Below, piece by piece: positions 53,336 through 63,072 of a DNA stretch of 64,000 nt. The stretch covers positions 1 through 64,000 of the forward strand of contig NZ_JBATXG010000032.1 of NCBI RefSeq assembly GCF_049673105.1, written 5' to 3'. The first letter of the stretch is position 1, and every line of letters begins with the position of its first letter. This DNA is from Castellaniella sp049673105. Its GTDB lineage: Bacteria > Pseudomonadota > Gammaproteobacteria > Burkholderiales > Burkholderiaceae_B. The notes beneath the pieces were generated by a model that saw nothing but the letters and a program-made list of their open reading frames with translations, had not been told where the DNA came from and made no database searches. A program made the translations under genes and the position numbers.

Positions 53336-53486
53336 GATGCCGGATTCTACTGAACAATATTACAAATGTAGAACTGGTTTCTTTCTTTTACGGGCTTATA
53401 TGCGAATTGTGATGGATGTTCGCTCAAATCATGCGGATGAAGCATGCGTTTTTTGCATAATGCGAAATGCTGGCGTGATCCGACGC

Positions 53487-54314
53487 CTAGGTGGCACTGC
53501 CCAGGGCCAGCCGGATGGCGCTGCGGGTGGCGCGCGCGGTTTTCGCGGCTGCTTCGACCCAGTCGTCGCCCTGGCTGGCATACAGGATGGCGCGGGATGA
53601 ATTGATCATCATGCCGTAGCCGCTTGCGGTCCGGCCTGCCTGGACGGTGGCCGGGATGTTGCCTCCTTGGGCGCCGATGCCGGGGATCAGCAGCGGCATA
53701 TCGCCCACACGGCGGCGCACTTGGGCGATTTCCTCGGGAAAGGTCGCCCCCACGACCAGGGCGCATTGCCCGGTCGTGTTCCAGACGCGGGCGATTTGGT
53801 CAGCGACATGCAGGTACAGCGGCGTGCCGTTGGCCAGGCGCATATCCTGCAGATCGGCGCCGCCCATATTCGAGGTGCGGCACAAAATGATCACGCCTCG
53901 GTCGCCATAGTCGATATAGGGCTGGACCGAGTCGCGGCCCATGTAAGGATTGACCGTGACGGCATCGGCGCCATAGCGTTCAAAGGCTTCGCGGGCATAT
54001 TGTTCGGCGGTGCTGCCGATGTCGCCGCGCTTGGCGTCCAGCACAATGGGCAGCGCGGGGTGGTGTTCGCGCAGATAGCGGCACAGGTCCTGCAGTTGGT
54101 CTTCCGCGCCCAGCGCTGCGAAATAGGCGATTTGCGGCTTGAACCCGCACACATAGGGGGCGGTGGCGTCCGCAATGCGGCGGCAGAACTCGAACACGGC
54201 ATCCGGTCGCTCGGCCAGTTCCGCCGGAAAGCGGCGGATATCCGGGTCCAGCCCAGCCATCAGCAGAGAATCCTGGCTGGCCCAGGCGCGATTCAATTTG
54301 TCGATGAAAGTCAT
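53487..54314 (-). CDS. pyrF: Orotidine 5'-phosphate decarboxylase
   Basis: It performs the last step of UMP synthesis. The 275-residue product is the longer type 2 form, with LMAGLDPDIRRFP, the catalytic VLDAKRGDIGSTAEQYAREAF, VTVNPYMGRDSVQPY and LLIPGIGAQGGN. It is preceded by dgkA at a distance of 36 bases on the same strand. The 151 bases between its stop and the cyclase start hold AT-rich sequence with weak hairpins only. Confidence 0.95.
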   Translation of the reverse strand: MTFIDKLNRAWASQDSLLMAGLDPDIRRFPAELAERPDAVFEFCRRIADATAPYVCGFKPQIAYFAALGAEDQLQDLCRYLREHHPALPIVLDAKRGDIGSTAEQYAREAFERYGADAVTVNPYMGRDSVQPYIDYGDRGVIILCRTSNMGGADLQDMRLANGTPLYLHVADQIARVWNTTGQCALVVGATFPEEIAQVRRRVGDMPLLIPGIGAQGGNIPATVQAGRTASGYGMMINSSRAILYASQGDDWVEAAAKTARATRSAIRLALGSAT

Positions 54315-54350
54315 GAGAGGCTTTGGAAGAGAGCGGATTGAAGGGGAGGG

Positions 54351-54734
54351 CTATAGCCAGCGGGGGAGCAGCACGCAGGCCCAGGCAACACCGGCCAGGA
54401 TCAGCATCAACAGGACGGCGGCGCTGCCGATGTCCTTGGCGCGCCCCAGCAGGGGATGGTGATCCGTGCTGATGGCGTCGGCCAAGGCTTCGATCGCGGA
54501 ATTGATCAGTTCCACGATCAGGACCAGCACCAGCACACCGACCAGCAGCAGCCGTTCCAGGACGGTATCGCCCAGCCAGAGGCCCAGAGGGATCAGTACG
54601 ATCGCCAGCGCGACTTCCTGGCGGAAGGCGGCTTCGTGCCGCCATGCCGCGCCAAGCCCTTGCAGCGAATAGCCGAAAGCGCGTGCAATGCGGATCAGGC
54701 CGCCGGTGCTTTTATAGGGGGAAGGCTGGGTCAT
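54351..54734 (-). CDS. dgkA: Diacylglycerol kinase
   Basis: This small inner-membrane kinase recycles diacylglycerol to phosphatidic acid. The 127-residue product (ATG 54734) has three helices and the family segments ARAFGYSLQGLGAAWRHEAAFRQEVALA, ELINSAIEALADAIS with its catalytic Glu, and ARAKDIGSAAVLL-like GRAKDIGSAAVLLMLI. It lies upstream of pyrF, after the groESL terminator. Confidence 0.94.
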   Translation of the reverse strand: MTQPSPYKSTGGLIRIARAFGYSLQGLGAAWRHEAAFRQEVALAIVLIPLGLWLGDTVLERLLLVGVLVLVLIVELINSAIEALADAISTDHHPLLGRAKDIGSAAVLLMLILAGVAWACVLLPRWL

Positions 54735-54813
54735 GGGTCGAGATGTCTGCAGGATGCCCGCATTGTAAGGTACGGCTCGGCGCAATGCTTTGACCTTCTT
54801 GGGCCGGGCCATG

Positions 54814-54893
54814 AAAAATCCCCGCTGCGGCGAACCGCAACGGGGATCTTGAAGGCTGTCCCCGCAGGCGGATGAACCGCCTGGCCGGGGACC
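54814..54893 (-). terminator. Terminator of groESL with UUCG tetraloop
   Basis: On the minus strand a 13-bp stem (54847-54835 paired with 54830-54818, one G-U pair) is closed by a UUCG tetraloop and followed by TTTTTC, a very stable intrinsic terminator. A second imperfect hairpin (about 54893-54857) lies between it and the groL stop. Confidence 0.9.
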
Positions 54894-54907
54894 GGGAAGG
54901 TAGGGGC

Positions 54908-56554
<1,647 letters not shown>

Positions 56555-56588
56555 GTTGAAATTCCTTGGGATTGAGCGGTGAGGTGGC

Positions 56589-56876
56589 TTACTGGATCAC
56601 GGCGAGGATTTCTTCCTCGCGGATGACGAGCACTTCCTCGCCATCGACCTTGACGGACTGGCCGGCGTACTTGCCGAACAGAACCTTGTCGCCGACTTTG
56701 ACGTCAACGGCGATCACTTTGCCGTCTTCGGTTTTCTTGCCCGGGCCAACGGCCAGGACTTCGCCCTGGTCGGGTTTTTCAGCGGCGCTCTCGGGGATGA
56801 CGATACCTGAGGCAGTGGTGCGCTCGTTGTCCAGACGCTTGACGATCACGCGATCGTGCAAAGGACGCAGTGCCAT
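56589..56876 (-). CDS. groS: Co-chaperonin GroES
   Basis: The lid of the GroEL chamber. The 95-residue product begins MALRPLHDRVIVKRLDNERTTASGIVIPE with the mobile loop, and ends EEEILAVIQ. ATG 56876 follows an AGGAG-like site; an upstream in-frame codon would add non-family residues. First gene of groESL. Confidence 0.98.
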   Translation of the reverse strand: MALRPLHDRVIVKRLDNERTTASGIVIPESAAEKPDQGEVLAVGPGKKTEDGKVIAVDVKVGDKVLFGKYAGQSVKVDGEEVLVIREEEILAVIQ

Positions 56877-56927
56877 GGAGAAACTCCTGTACATAGAAAT
56901 TGAGGGATGCGGGGTGGCGCTGTGTTG

Positions 56928-56954
56928 TTAGCACTCAACCCCATCGAGTGCTAA
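56928..56954 (-). promoter_or_regulatory. CIRCE operator (HrcA binding site)
   Basis: TTAGCACTC-N9-GAGTGCTAA is an exact match to the CIRCE consensus. It lies 51 bases upstream of groS and directly after the -10 box, so HrcA binding would repress transcription initiation and be relieved by heat. Confidence 0.97.
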
Positions 56955-56981
56955 TTATAGGGACGATTTTCCCTATTTCAA
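56954..56981 (-). promoter_or_regulatory. groESL promoter, sigma70 with sigma32-like features
   Basis: On the minus strand TTGAAA (56981-56976), a 16-base spacer and a perfect TATAAT (56959-56954) form a strong sigma70 promoter. The wider boxes CTTGAAA and CCCTATAAT also resemble the sigma32 consensus (CTTGAAA, CCCCATNT), so dual control by HrcA and RpoH is likely. Confidence 0.8.
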
Positions 56982-57042
56982 GGGAACAGGGGCATGTGGT
57001 TACATTTGCTTGGATAGGCGGGCCGCTGATGGCCGCTGGGCC

Positions 57043-57067
57043 ATTACATTCTTGTCATGGATGTAAT
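57043..57067. promoter_or_regulatory. Dyad ATTACAT-N11-ATGTAAT upstream of the polysaccharide cluster
   Basis: Perfect 7-base arms (57043-57049 and 57061-57067) lie in the gap between the divergent groESL and polysaccharide genes, about 290 bases before the latter. It could bind a dimeric regulator. In the rest of 56982-57336 I see no gene and no confident promoter. Confidence 0.4.
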
Positions 57068-57352
57068 TCTTTTAGGGATTTCCCGTGGGGCTTAGGGGTT
57101 GTCCCTGATTCATTTCAACAGCAACGATAATTTTTAGAAATAGGTTTGCTGCGGGTTTCCCCCCAAGATGCATGGGCCTGCTACCCGAAAGACATGGCTT
57201 GGTAGCGAGCCGGCATCACTTTTTGCCATAGAACCGCCCGTATATGGAAAACGCATTTCGATCTCATATCGATTTATATGCCTGCGGGCGACCTCTTGTA
57301 CTGGACTCTCTACGTTCAGGCCCGGTATTCATCACTACAGGAGAGCTCCCGA

Positions 57353-59833
57353 ATGACTGCTTTTACCATCGCTCCGATAGGAACCTGCCGCATTCACACG
57401 CCGTTGCGCGATGCTGCAGGGCGCTACCCGATCAAGCTGCAACTTGGCCGCAACTACGGTTTCGTGCACACGGCTGCCGAAGCGCTGCAGCAGGCGCGAT
57501 TCATGTTCAGTCAGACCGATATTCCCGCCGACGTCCAGCGCCTGGTCTTTCGACCTTCGAGTGGCGGACAAGCGCGTCGAGGTACGCACCAGCCTGCTGA
57601 CCTGTACATGGTCGAGCTGTCGTCGCGCAAGCTGCTGACCATTGACGGCTTTCCCATCCAGTCCAACTATCTGGTCCGCTATTTCAGTGAGTTCTTTGCT
57701 GATCGGGCGCGTACCCGTCAGTTCTGGTCCATGGCCAACACCAAACGCTTGGCTGAGCGCCGCGCCATTCTGGACCAGGATCCGGTCTTCAACAGTCTCA
57801 ATGCAGATGATCGTGATTTGCTCGCTCGCGTCGTCAAACGCGATGAGACGGACGAGGAGATCGAACAGGACATGCGCCAGCTCGTCGAGCTGCTGGACAG
57901 GGACAAGGTGGTGTTTGTCACGCACGTCAACGCCACGACGCCGGATAACGTGCCCATTGAACAGCGGGCGCAATTGATCGCCGCCGTGGCCGCCGCCGCT
58001 CAGCGTATCGGCGTGCCGTGCTACGACCCGACGCCGCTGATGAACAAGATCGGCCAGCCTGACGCCATGGAGGACAGCGGGTTCGATCTGACGCACTACA
58101 CCCCGGTGTTTGCCGAACGTCTGTACACGGACTGGTACAAGAACTTCATGCGTCCGCGGATGGGTGAGCACACCCCGCAGCCCGTCGTGCCCAAGCTGGC
58201 TGCCGACGAGAGCGCCGAGCAGATTGAAAAACTCTGGGATTCCGGTGCTTTGCGAGATGCTTCGAGCCGCGTGCGCGACGTGCTGCGCCGCTACCCCGGA
58301 TTGCCCGAACATGTGCTGTTGTTCGCACGCATCCAGGGGGAACTGGGTGATTACGAGGGCTCGATGGCGCTGCTCGACAGCCTGGACGGCGCTCAGGCAT
58401 CGGGCAGCAAGGCCGAGCAGATCCTGATGCGAAACGAGTTCAAACTGGGCCACCATGACGTGGCGTACTCGTTGGCGGCCGGCCTGCTGGGCGACGAGAT
58501 CGAGACGCCGGCAATCGTCCGGATCGCGGCGGTGTCTGCGGGCCATCTGGGCTATGTGGACGAAAGTCTGGGCATGTGGAAGCAGTTGTTCCGCATCTCC
58601 TCGCCTCAGGATGCGACGGCGGCGGAAGCCGCGGATACGGTGTTGTCGTTGCTGCAGGCAGCCGGCGATATGGAAGCGGTCCTGCGCTGGGTTCATGAAG
58701 TCCGCGCGGCGATCCCCGGCTATGGCCGGGGCTTCGCCGTGTTGTGGCGGGACCGGCTGCTGGCGGGCGATCGCGACGCGCTGCGCGAGCTGGCGGCGGA
58801 GCATCCCTTGCTGGAGGATGCCGACGTCCTGGAACTGGTCAAGGAAGCCTCGTGGCGAGGCTGCATCATGGCCGCGGCCACGCTGGCGGTGTCTTGCGGC
58901 CTCGTTAAAAGCGGGCAGGAGGAAATCGGCGCATGGCTGCGGACGCAATCGTCGACCTGGGCCGAGGAAGGCAATCGCGCGCTGGAGGAAGGGCGCCTGC
59001 GCGAGGCGGCTGAGCGCATCTGCGCGCACCGTTTGCTCAATCCCGATGCGCTGGCCGGTGTGCGGGCGCAACGGGCGTTTGAACGCGCGATGCGCCTGGG
59101 CGTTCGCGCCGCGTTGGTGGCCGGCAATCATCAGGAAGTGATCGATCTGACCAACCTTGCGATCGACACCCATGTGGAATTCCCCGAACTGCACGCCATG
59201 CGTGGCCGCGCCGCCGATGCGCTGGGGGACAAGCAGACCGCGATGCGGCATCTGGGGCTGGCTGCGGACGGCGAGTCCGCGCCGTTCAGCGCCAAGCTGC
59301 ATTTCGCGCGCGCCGCGTTTAACGGCGGCTGGTTCGGCGAAGCCATCGACGCGTATCAGGCCGTGCTCGCCCATCCGTCTGCCGACCAGAACGCTCGAAA
59401 CGAAGCGGAGCGCCAGCTCGGCAGGCTGGGCCCGCGCGCGATCCGCAGCGCCCGCCAGATTCTGTCTCAAGGGGATCATCAGGCTGCCTGGAACCTGTTG
59501 GATCGCGTCGCCCAGTCGTGGCCCGAGATGACGGAAGTGGCTCACGAAAAGCGGCGCATCCTGGCCTATTTGTATGCCGAAGCGCGCGCGCTGGAATCGT
59601 CGAGCACGACCGAGCGCCTGGCACTGGGCGAGCGCATCGTGAGGCTTGTGCCTGATGATCCCATCGGCCTGCGTTTGGCTGCCGTGGGCGCCATGCGCCT
59701 GCGCCGTTTCGAGCAGGCCTTGCCATACTGGAAAAAGCTGCGGGAACGTTCCGACAACCCGGTGCAGTTCGATCGTTACATCGAGCGCTGCTCGGTGTGG
59801 ATTGAGAAGCTCAATCGGAGAAAGGTGGCATGA
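57353..59833 (+). CDS. Large polysaccharide-cluster protein with SGNH/GSCFA-like N-terminus and helical repeats
   Basis: I do not recognise this 826-residue protein as a named family. The N-terminal ~275 residues start TAFTIAPIGTCRIHTPLR, with GTCR (10-13) in the place of an SGNH block I, and end with a FDLTHY box (Asp245-xx-His248), the spacing of an SGNH Asp-His dyad. It could be an acyl or glycan esterase/transferase like those acting on capsules. The remaining ~550 residues are Ala/Leu/Arg-rich paired helices (for example ALGDKQTAMRHLGLAADG) typical of tetratricopeptide repeats. No signal peptide is seen. ATG 57353 has ACAGGAGAG upstream; the end overlaps the glycosyltransferase gene by four bases. 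Confidence 0.7.
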   Translation: MTAFTIAPIGTCRIHTPLRDAAGRYPIKLQLGRNYGFVHTAAEALQQARFMFSQTDIPADVQRLVFRPSSGGQARRGTHQPADLYMVELSSRKLLTIDGFPIQSNYLVRYFSEFFADRARTRQFWSMANTKRLAERRAILDQDPVFNSLNADDRDLLARVVKRDETDEEIEQDMRQLVELLDRDKVVFVTHVNATTPDNVPIEQRAQLIAAVAAAAQRIGVPCYDPTPLMNKIGQPDAMEDSGFDLTHYTPVFAERLYTDWYKNFMRPRMGEHTPQPVVPKLAADESAEQIEKLWDSGALRDASSRVRDVLRRYPGLPEHVLLFARIQGELGDYEGSMALLDSLDGAQASGSKAEQILMRNEFKLGHHDVAYSLAAGLLGDEIETPAIVRIAAVSAGHLGYVDESLGMWKQLFRISSPQDATAAEAADTVLSLLQAAGDMEAVLRWVHEVRAAIPGYGRGFAVLWRDRLLAGDRDALRELAAEHPLLEDADVLELVKEASWRGCIMAAATLAVSCGLVKSGQEEIGAWLRTQSSTWAEEGNRALEEGRLREAAERICAHRLLNPDALAGVRAQRAFERAMRLGVRAALVAGNHQEVIDLTNLAIDTHVEFPELHAMRGRAADALGDKQTAMRHLGLAADGESAPFSAKLHFARAAFNGGWFGEAIDAYQAVLAHPSADQNARNEAERQLGRLGPRAIRSARQILSQGDHQAAWNLLDRVAQSWPEMTEVAHEKRRILAYLYAEARALESSSTTERLALGERIVRLVPDDPIGLRLAAVGAMRLRRFEQALPYWKKLRERSDNPVQFDRYIERCSVWIEKLNRRKVA

Positions 59834-61884
59834 AGCGGCTACGGAGTACCGAGCAAGCAGACGCCACGTTCACTCTTCAACAGGTTCAAGCGCAGTTGGC
59901 CGACATCGTCGCAGAGTCGGGGCGGGTTCAAATCGCACAGGACAATCTGACGAGAGCGAAGGTGCTGGCCGCAGAGCACATGGAGGACTCGAAGGTCCGC
60001 TTTCTGCTGCTTCGCTTGCAGGAGTCGGCGGGCTTGAACGAAGGCATGGCCGAGCAATGGGCGACCTTGCTGCAGGAGTGTCCGGATGATTTGCAGATCG
60101 TCCGCTATTGCGCCACGCGCCTGGTGAAGGAAAGGCGCCTGGAAGAAGCACTGTCGTTGGTCGATCATCATCTGCCCGATGCGACGCACGATGCCAGCCG
60201 CTTGTTCGCTCGGGCGAAGCTGCTGGGCGATATCCGCGCACATGAACAGTCCGATGCCTTGTTCCGTCGCTTGATATCGCAGCATACCGATCGCAATATG
60301 CGTGCCGAGTTTGCCAAACGCCTGCGTAAACGCGGCTTGCTGGCTGACGCGTTCGAGGTGATCGCGCCGGTGGTCAAGCACTTGGCGCCCGGCAGCAAGG
60401 CGGCCGAACTTGCCGAGGGGCTGGCCAGCGACTATGCGTTCTACCAGCGTTTCGAATCCGAAGAGGAGCTGGCGGGGAAAGATGTCCGGATCGTGTCGAT
60501 GAAACATGCGATCCTGCATTTTCGCGACCGGAAGATCGCGGAACATGCGATGGGCAAGTCGGTTTCCGTGGCGCTGGTCACCGGCAGCCTGGGCCCCGGC
60601 GGCGCCGAACGGCAGTTGACGCGTCTGGCCGGCGAGTTGACCCGCATGGCTAAATCGCGCAAGCGGCGATCCGCCGAAACCCCCATGCGGCCCAAGAAAG
60701 TCGAAGTGCTGGTCAAGCAGCACACCGAGCCGACAGGTTCGCCCAAGCGGCAGGACGATTTTTTCCTGCCCGTTCTGACCAAGGCGCACATTCCTGTCAC
60801 GGAGATCAACCGCTTGCCGGCTGTTTCTGTGTCTCACCAGGCCGTTCCGGAAGGCAGCCTGCCCCGTTTGCTGGAACAGTTGCCCCCGCCTGTCCACTAT
60901 GGCGTGACGCGGCTTGCGCCGGTGCTGCGGGCCAAGCCGTTCGATGTGGTGAGCCTGTGGCAGGACGGCACCTGCCTGTTCGGCGCACTGGCAGCGTTGT
61001 TGGCGGGCACGCCGACCATCCATCTGGTGTTCCGCGGCTTGCCGCCGAACATCCGCAAGGATCGCTTCCGCGCGGAGTATCCGGAGCTATACCAGGCCCT
61101 GGCCCAGGTGCCGGGGGTGGTCTTCGTCAGCAACAGCCGCAAGGCGGCGCAAGCCTATGCGGAATGGCTGGACATTCCGATCGAGCGTTTTCACATCCTG
61201 TACAACGGTGTGCCCGAGCTGGCGACCGACGCGTCGGCTGCCGACGAGGCCATGTGGGCAGCCTTTCACGCCAGCACGGGCGATGCCACGGAAACCATCG
61301 GCGGCGTGTTCCGGCTGGAACCCGACAAACGACCGCAGTTATGGATCAAGCTGGCCGCGCTGTACCTGAAGGAACACCCGCATGCGCGCTTTGTCATCGT
61401 GGGCGATGGACGCCTGCGAGAGAACATCGAGGCGCTGGCGCAAGAGCTGCGCGTGACCGACCGGCTGTTGCTGGTGGGCTTGTCGAATCATGTCGGTTAT
61501 TGGTATTCGCAGATGGACGCCAGTGTGCTGCTGTCGCGCTATGAAGGCTTGCCGAACGTCCTGATCGAAGCGCAGTTGCTGGGGGTCCCGGTGGTCTCGA
61601 CGCCCGCCGGCGGCGCGGGCGAGTGTTTCGTGGAAAACGAGACGGGCCATCTGCTGAGCGATGTCGTGCATCCGGATCTGCATGAGGCATGCGAAAAACT
61701 CACATCGATAGTGAAGAAGGCGCACAGCAACGAGGACGTCGGGGTGCGTAGCCGCCGCCGGGCGCAGAAACTGTTCTCGCTCGAGGCGATGCTTGCCAAA
61801 TTCCTGAGTCTGTGCATACCCGCCCTGTCCGCGAACGATGGTCATATCGATATGGCGCCGGAGAGGGGCCTGATGCGGGCGTGA
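59830..61884 (+). CDS. Family 4 glycosyltransferase with TPR-like N-terminal half
   Basis: It probably adds a sugar during surface polysaccharide synthesis in the cytosol. The 684-residue protein has an N-terminal ~230 residues of helical repeat-like sequence (LFARAKLLGDIRAHEQSDALFRRL). A GT-B fold follows: SVALVTGSLGPGGAERQL near residue 240, LYNGVPELATD, FVIVGDGRLRENIEALAQEL and the retaining-transferase motif E-x7-E (EGLPNVLIE, Glu572 and Glu580) followed by GVPVVSTPAGGAGE. The coupling by ATGA to the upstream repeat protein suggests they work together. Confidence 0.88.
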   Translation: MKRLRSTEQADATFTLQQVQAQLADIVAESGRVQIAQDNLTRAKVLAAEHMEDSKVRFLLLRLQESAGLNEGMAEQWATLLQECPDDLQIVRYCATRLVKERRLEEALSLVDHHLPDATHDASRLFARAKLLGDIRAHEQSDALFRRLISQHTDRNMRAEFAKRLRKRGLLADAFEVIAPVVKHLAPGSKAAELAEGLASDYAFYQRFESEEELAGKDVRIVSMKHAILHFRDRKIAEHAMGKSVSVALVTGSLGPGGAERQLTRLAGELTRMAKSRKRRSAETPMRPKKVEVLVKQHTEPTGSPKRQDDFFLPVLTKAHIPVTEINRLPAVSVSHQAVPEGSLPRLLEQLPPPVHYGVTRLAPVLRAKPFDVVSLWQDGTCLFGALAALLAGTPTIHLVFRGLPPNIRKDRFRAEYPELYQALAQVPGVVFVSNSRKAAQAYAEWLDIPIERFHILYNGVPELATDASAADEAMWAAFHASTGDATETIGGVFRLEPDKRPQLWIKLAALYLKEHPHARFVIVGDGRLRENIEALAQELRVTDRLLLVGLSNHVGYWYSQMDASVLLSRYEGLPNVLIEAQLLGVPVVSTPAGGAGECFVENETGHLLSDVVHPDLHEACEKLTSIVKKAHSNEDVGVRSRRRAQKLFSLEAMLAKFLSLCIPALSANDGHIDMAPERGLMRA

Positions 61885-61909
61885 TGGCTCTTTTAAGCGG
61901 AAGGATCTT

Positions 61910-63064
61910 ATGTACATGAAAGCCCCGGCCCTGAACGTGCGGCGCCCCGCGACCCTGCTTATGTTGCTGACCGTGCTGACGCTCACGGGGTGTCAACTGC
62001 CGCGGTCCGGCCCCATGCTGAGTGAAATGACAGGGGCTCACGATAACAAGGACGTCATCGTGATGCCCGTGTCGCGCGAACTCGCGCAGCAAAGCCATGT
62101 GCCCGAGGTGGCCAATTTTCCCGCACGCTATCGCGATCTGACGCAAGCGGGATTCGACCGCCTGGTACCCGGCGATGGCATCAACATCAAGGTGTGGGAA
62201 CGCGGCGGTCTGGGCGTATTCGCGGTGGACCCATCCGGCGCGAGCGATCTGGGCAACCAGGAAATCGACCGTTCGGGCCATGTCACGTTCCCCATCATCG
62301 GCAAGTTTCAGGCCGAGGGCCTGACTCTGGGGCAGTTGCATGACGCGGTGATGGCGCGCCTGAGCACCTTGGTCGTGGGCGCCGACATCAGCGTGACGCG
62401 CGTGGCCTCCGAGCGTGGGCAGATGGTGACGGTGCAGGGCAACCTGACCAAGCCCGGCATGTATCCGATCACGCAGACCTCCCAGCGCCTGAGCAGCGCC
62501 TTGGCGCAGGCAGCACCCGTGCAGGAGAACCCCGAGCAGATGATCATCAGCCTGCGCCGCAACAAACAGGTGGCGTCGGTGCGGCTGTCGGATATCTACC
62601 GAAATCAGAACAACGACATCCTGTTGCGGGCCGGCGATGTGATTACCGCCTATGAATCCAAGGAGTTTCTGACCGTGCTGGGGGCCGCCGGCACTCAAGG
62701 GCGCGTGGCCATCAGCAAACGCAATTACAGCGTGCTGGATGCCCTGGCCGATTCCAGGGGGCTGGACGACAAGCTGGCGGACCCGCGTTCCGTGTTCCTG
62801 TTCACGCCCGCCAAAGCAGGGGTGGACGGCAAACCGGACAAACTGCCCGTGGTCTACCAGTTTGACCTGACCCGTCCGGAACAGGTGGCGCTGGCGCGCG
62901 AGTTCACGGTGCGCGAAGGCCAGGCGATCTACATTTCAGACGCGCCGTTCACGCAGGTGCAGAAAGTCCTGTCGGCCTTCCGCTTCACGATGAGCGCGGG
63001 CTTCAGCGCGACGAAGGCTATCGACAGCGATGCGGGCGCCAGTTCGCCGTCGCTGGCCCAATAG
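61910..63064 (+). CDS. Outer-membrane polysaccharide export lipoprotein (OPX; KpsD/CtrA/BexD-like)
   Basis: This forms the outer-membrane channel for capsule or other exopolysaccharide export. The 384-residue precursor has a lipoprotein signal with lipobox LTGC (Cys28). The Poly_export core LVPGDGINIKVWERGGLG is followed by IDRSGHVTFPIIGKFQAEGLTLGQLHDAV and SLBB-like repeats (VTVQGNLTKPGMYPITQTSQRLSSALAQA, FLTVLGAAGTQGRVAI). GGAAGGA precedes ATG 61910; an alternative start is ATG 61916. Downstream lies an ABC-2 permease, as in ABC-dependent capsule loci. Confidence 0.93.
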   Translation: MYMKAPALNVRRPATLLMLLTVLTLTGCQLPRSGPMLSEMTGAHDNKDVIVMPVSRELAQQSHVPEVANFPARYRDLTQAGFDRLVPGDGINIKVWERGGLGVFAVDPSGASDLGNQEIDRSGHVTFPIIGKFQAEGLTLGQLHDAVMARLSTLVVGADISVTRVASERGQMVTVQGNLTKPGMYPITQTSQRLSSALAQAAPVQENPEQMIISLRRNKQVASVRLSDIYRNQNNDILLRAGDVITAYESKEFLTVLGAAGTQGRVAISKRNYSVLDALADSRGLDDKLADPRSVFLFTPAKAGVDGKPDKLPVVYQFDLTRPEQVALAREFTVREGQAIYISDAPFTQVQKVLSAFRFTMSAGFSATKAIDSDAGASSPSLAQ

Positions 63065-63072
63065 CCATATCG

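Noticed and set aside
53336..53486. Intrinsic terminator between the cyclase gene and pyrF
   Set aside because: There is a T run at 53449-53456 after a 5-bp CATGC/GCATG stem, but the stem is too short and points along the plus strand where no gene ends.
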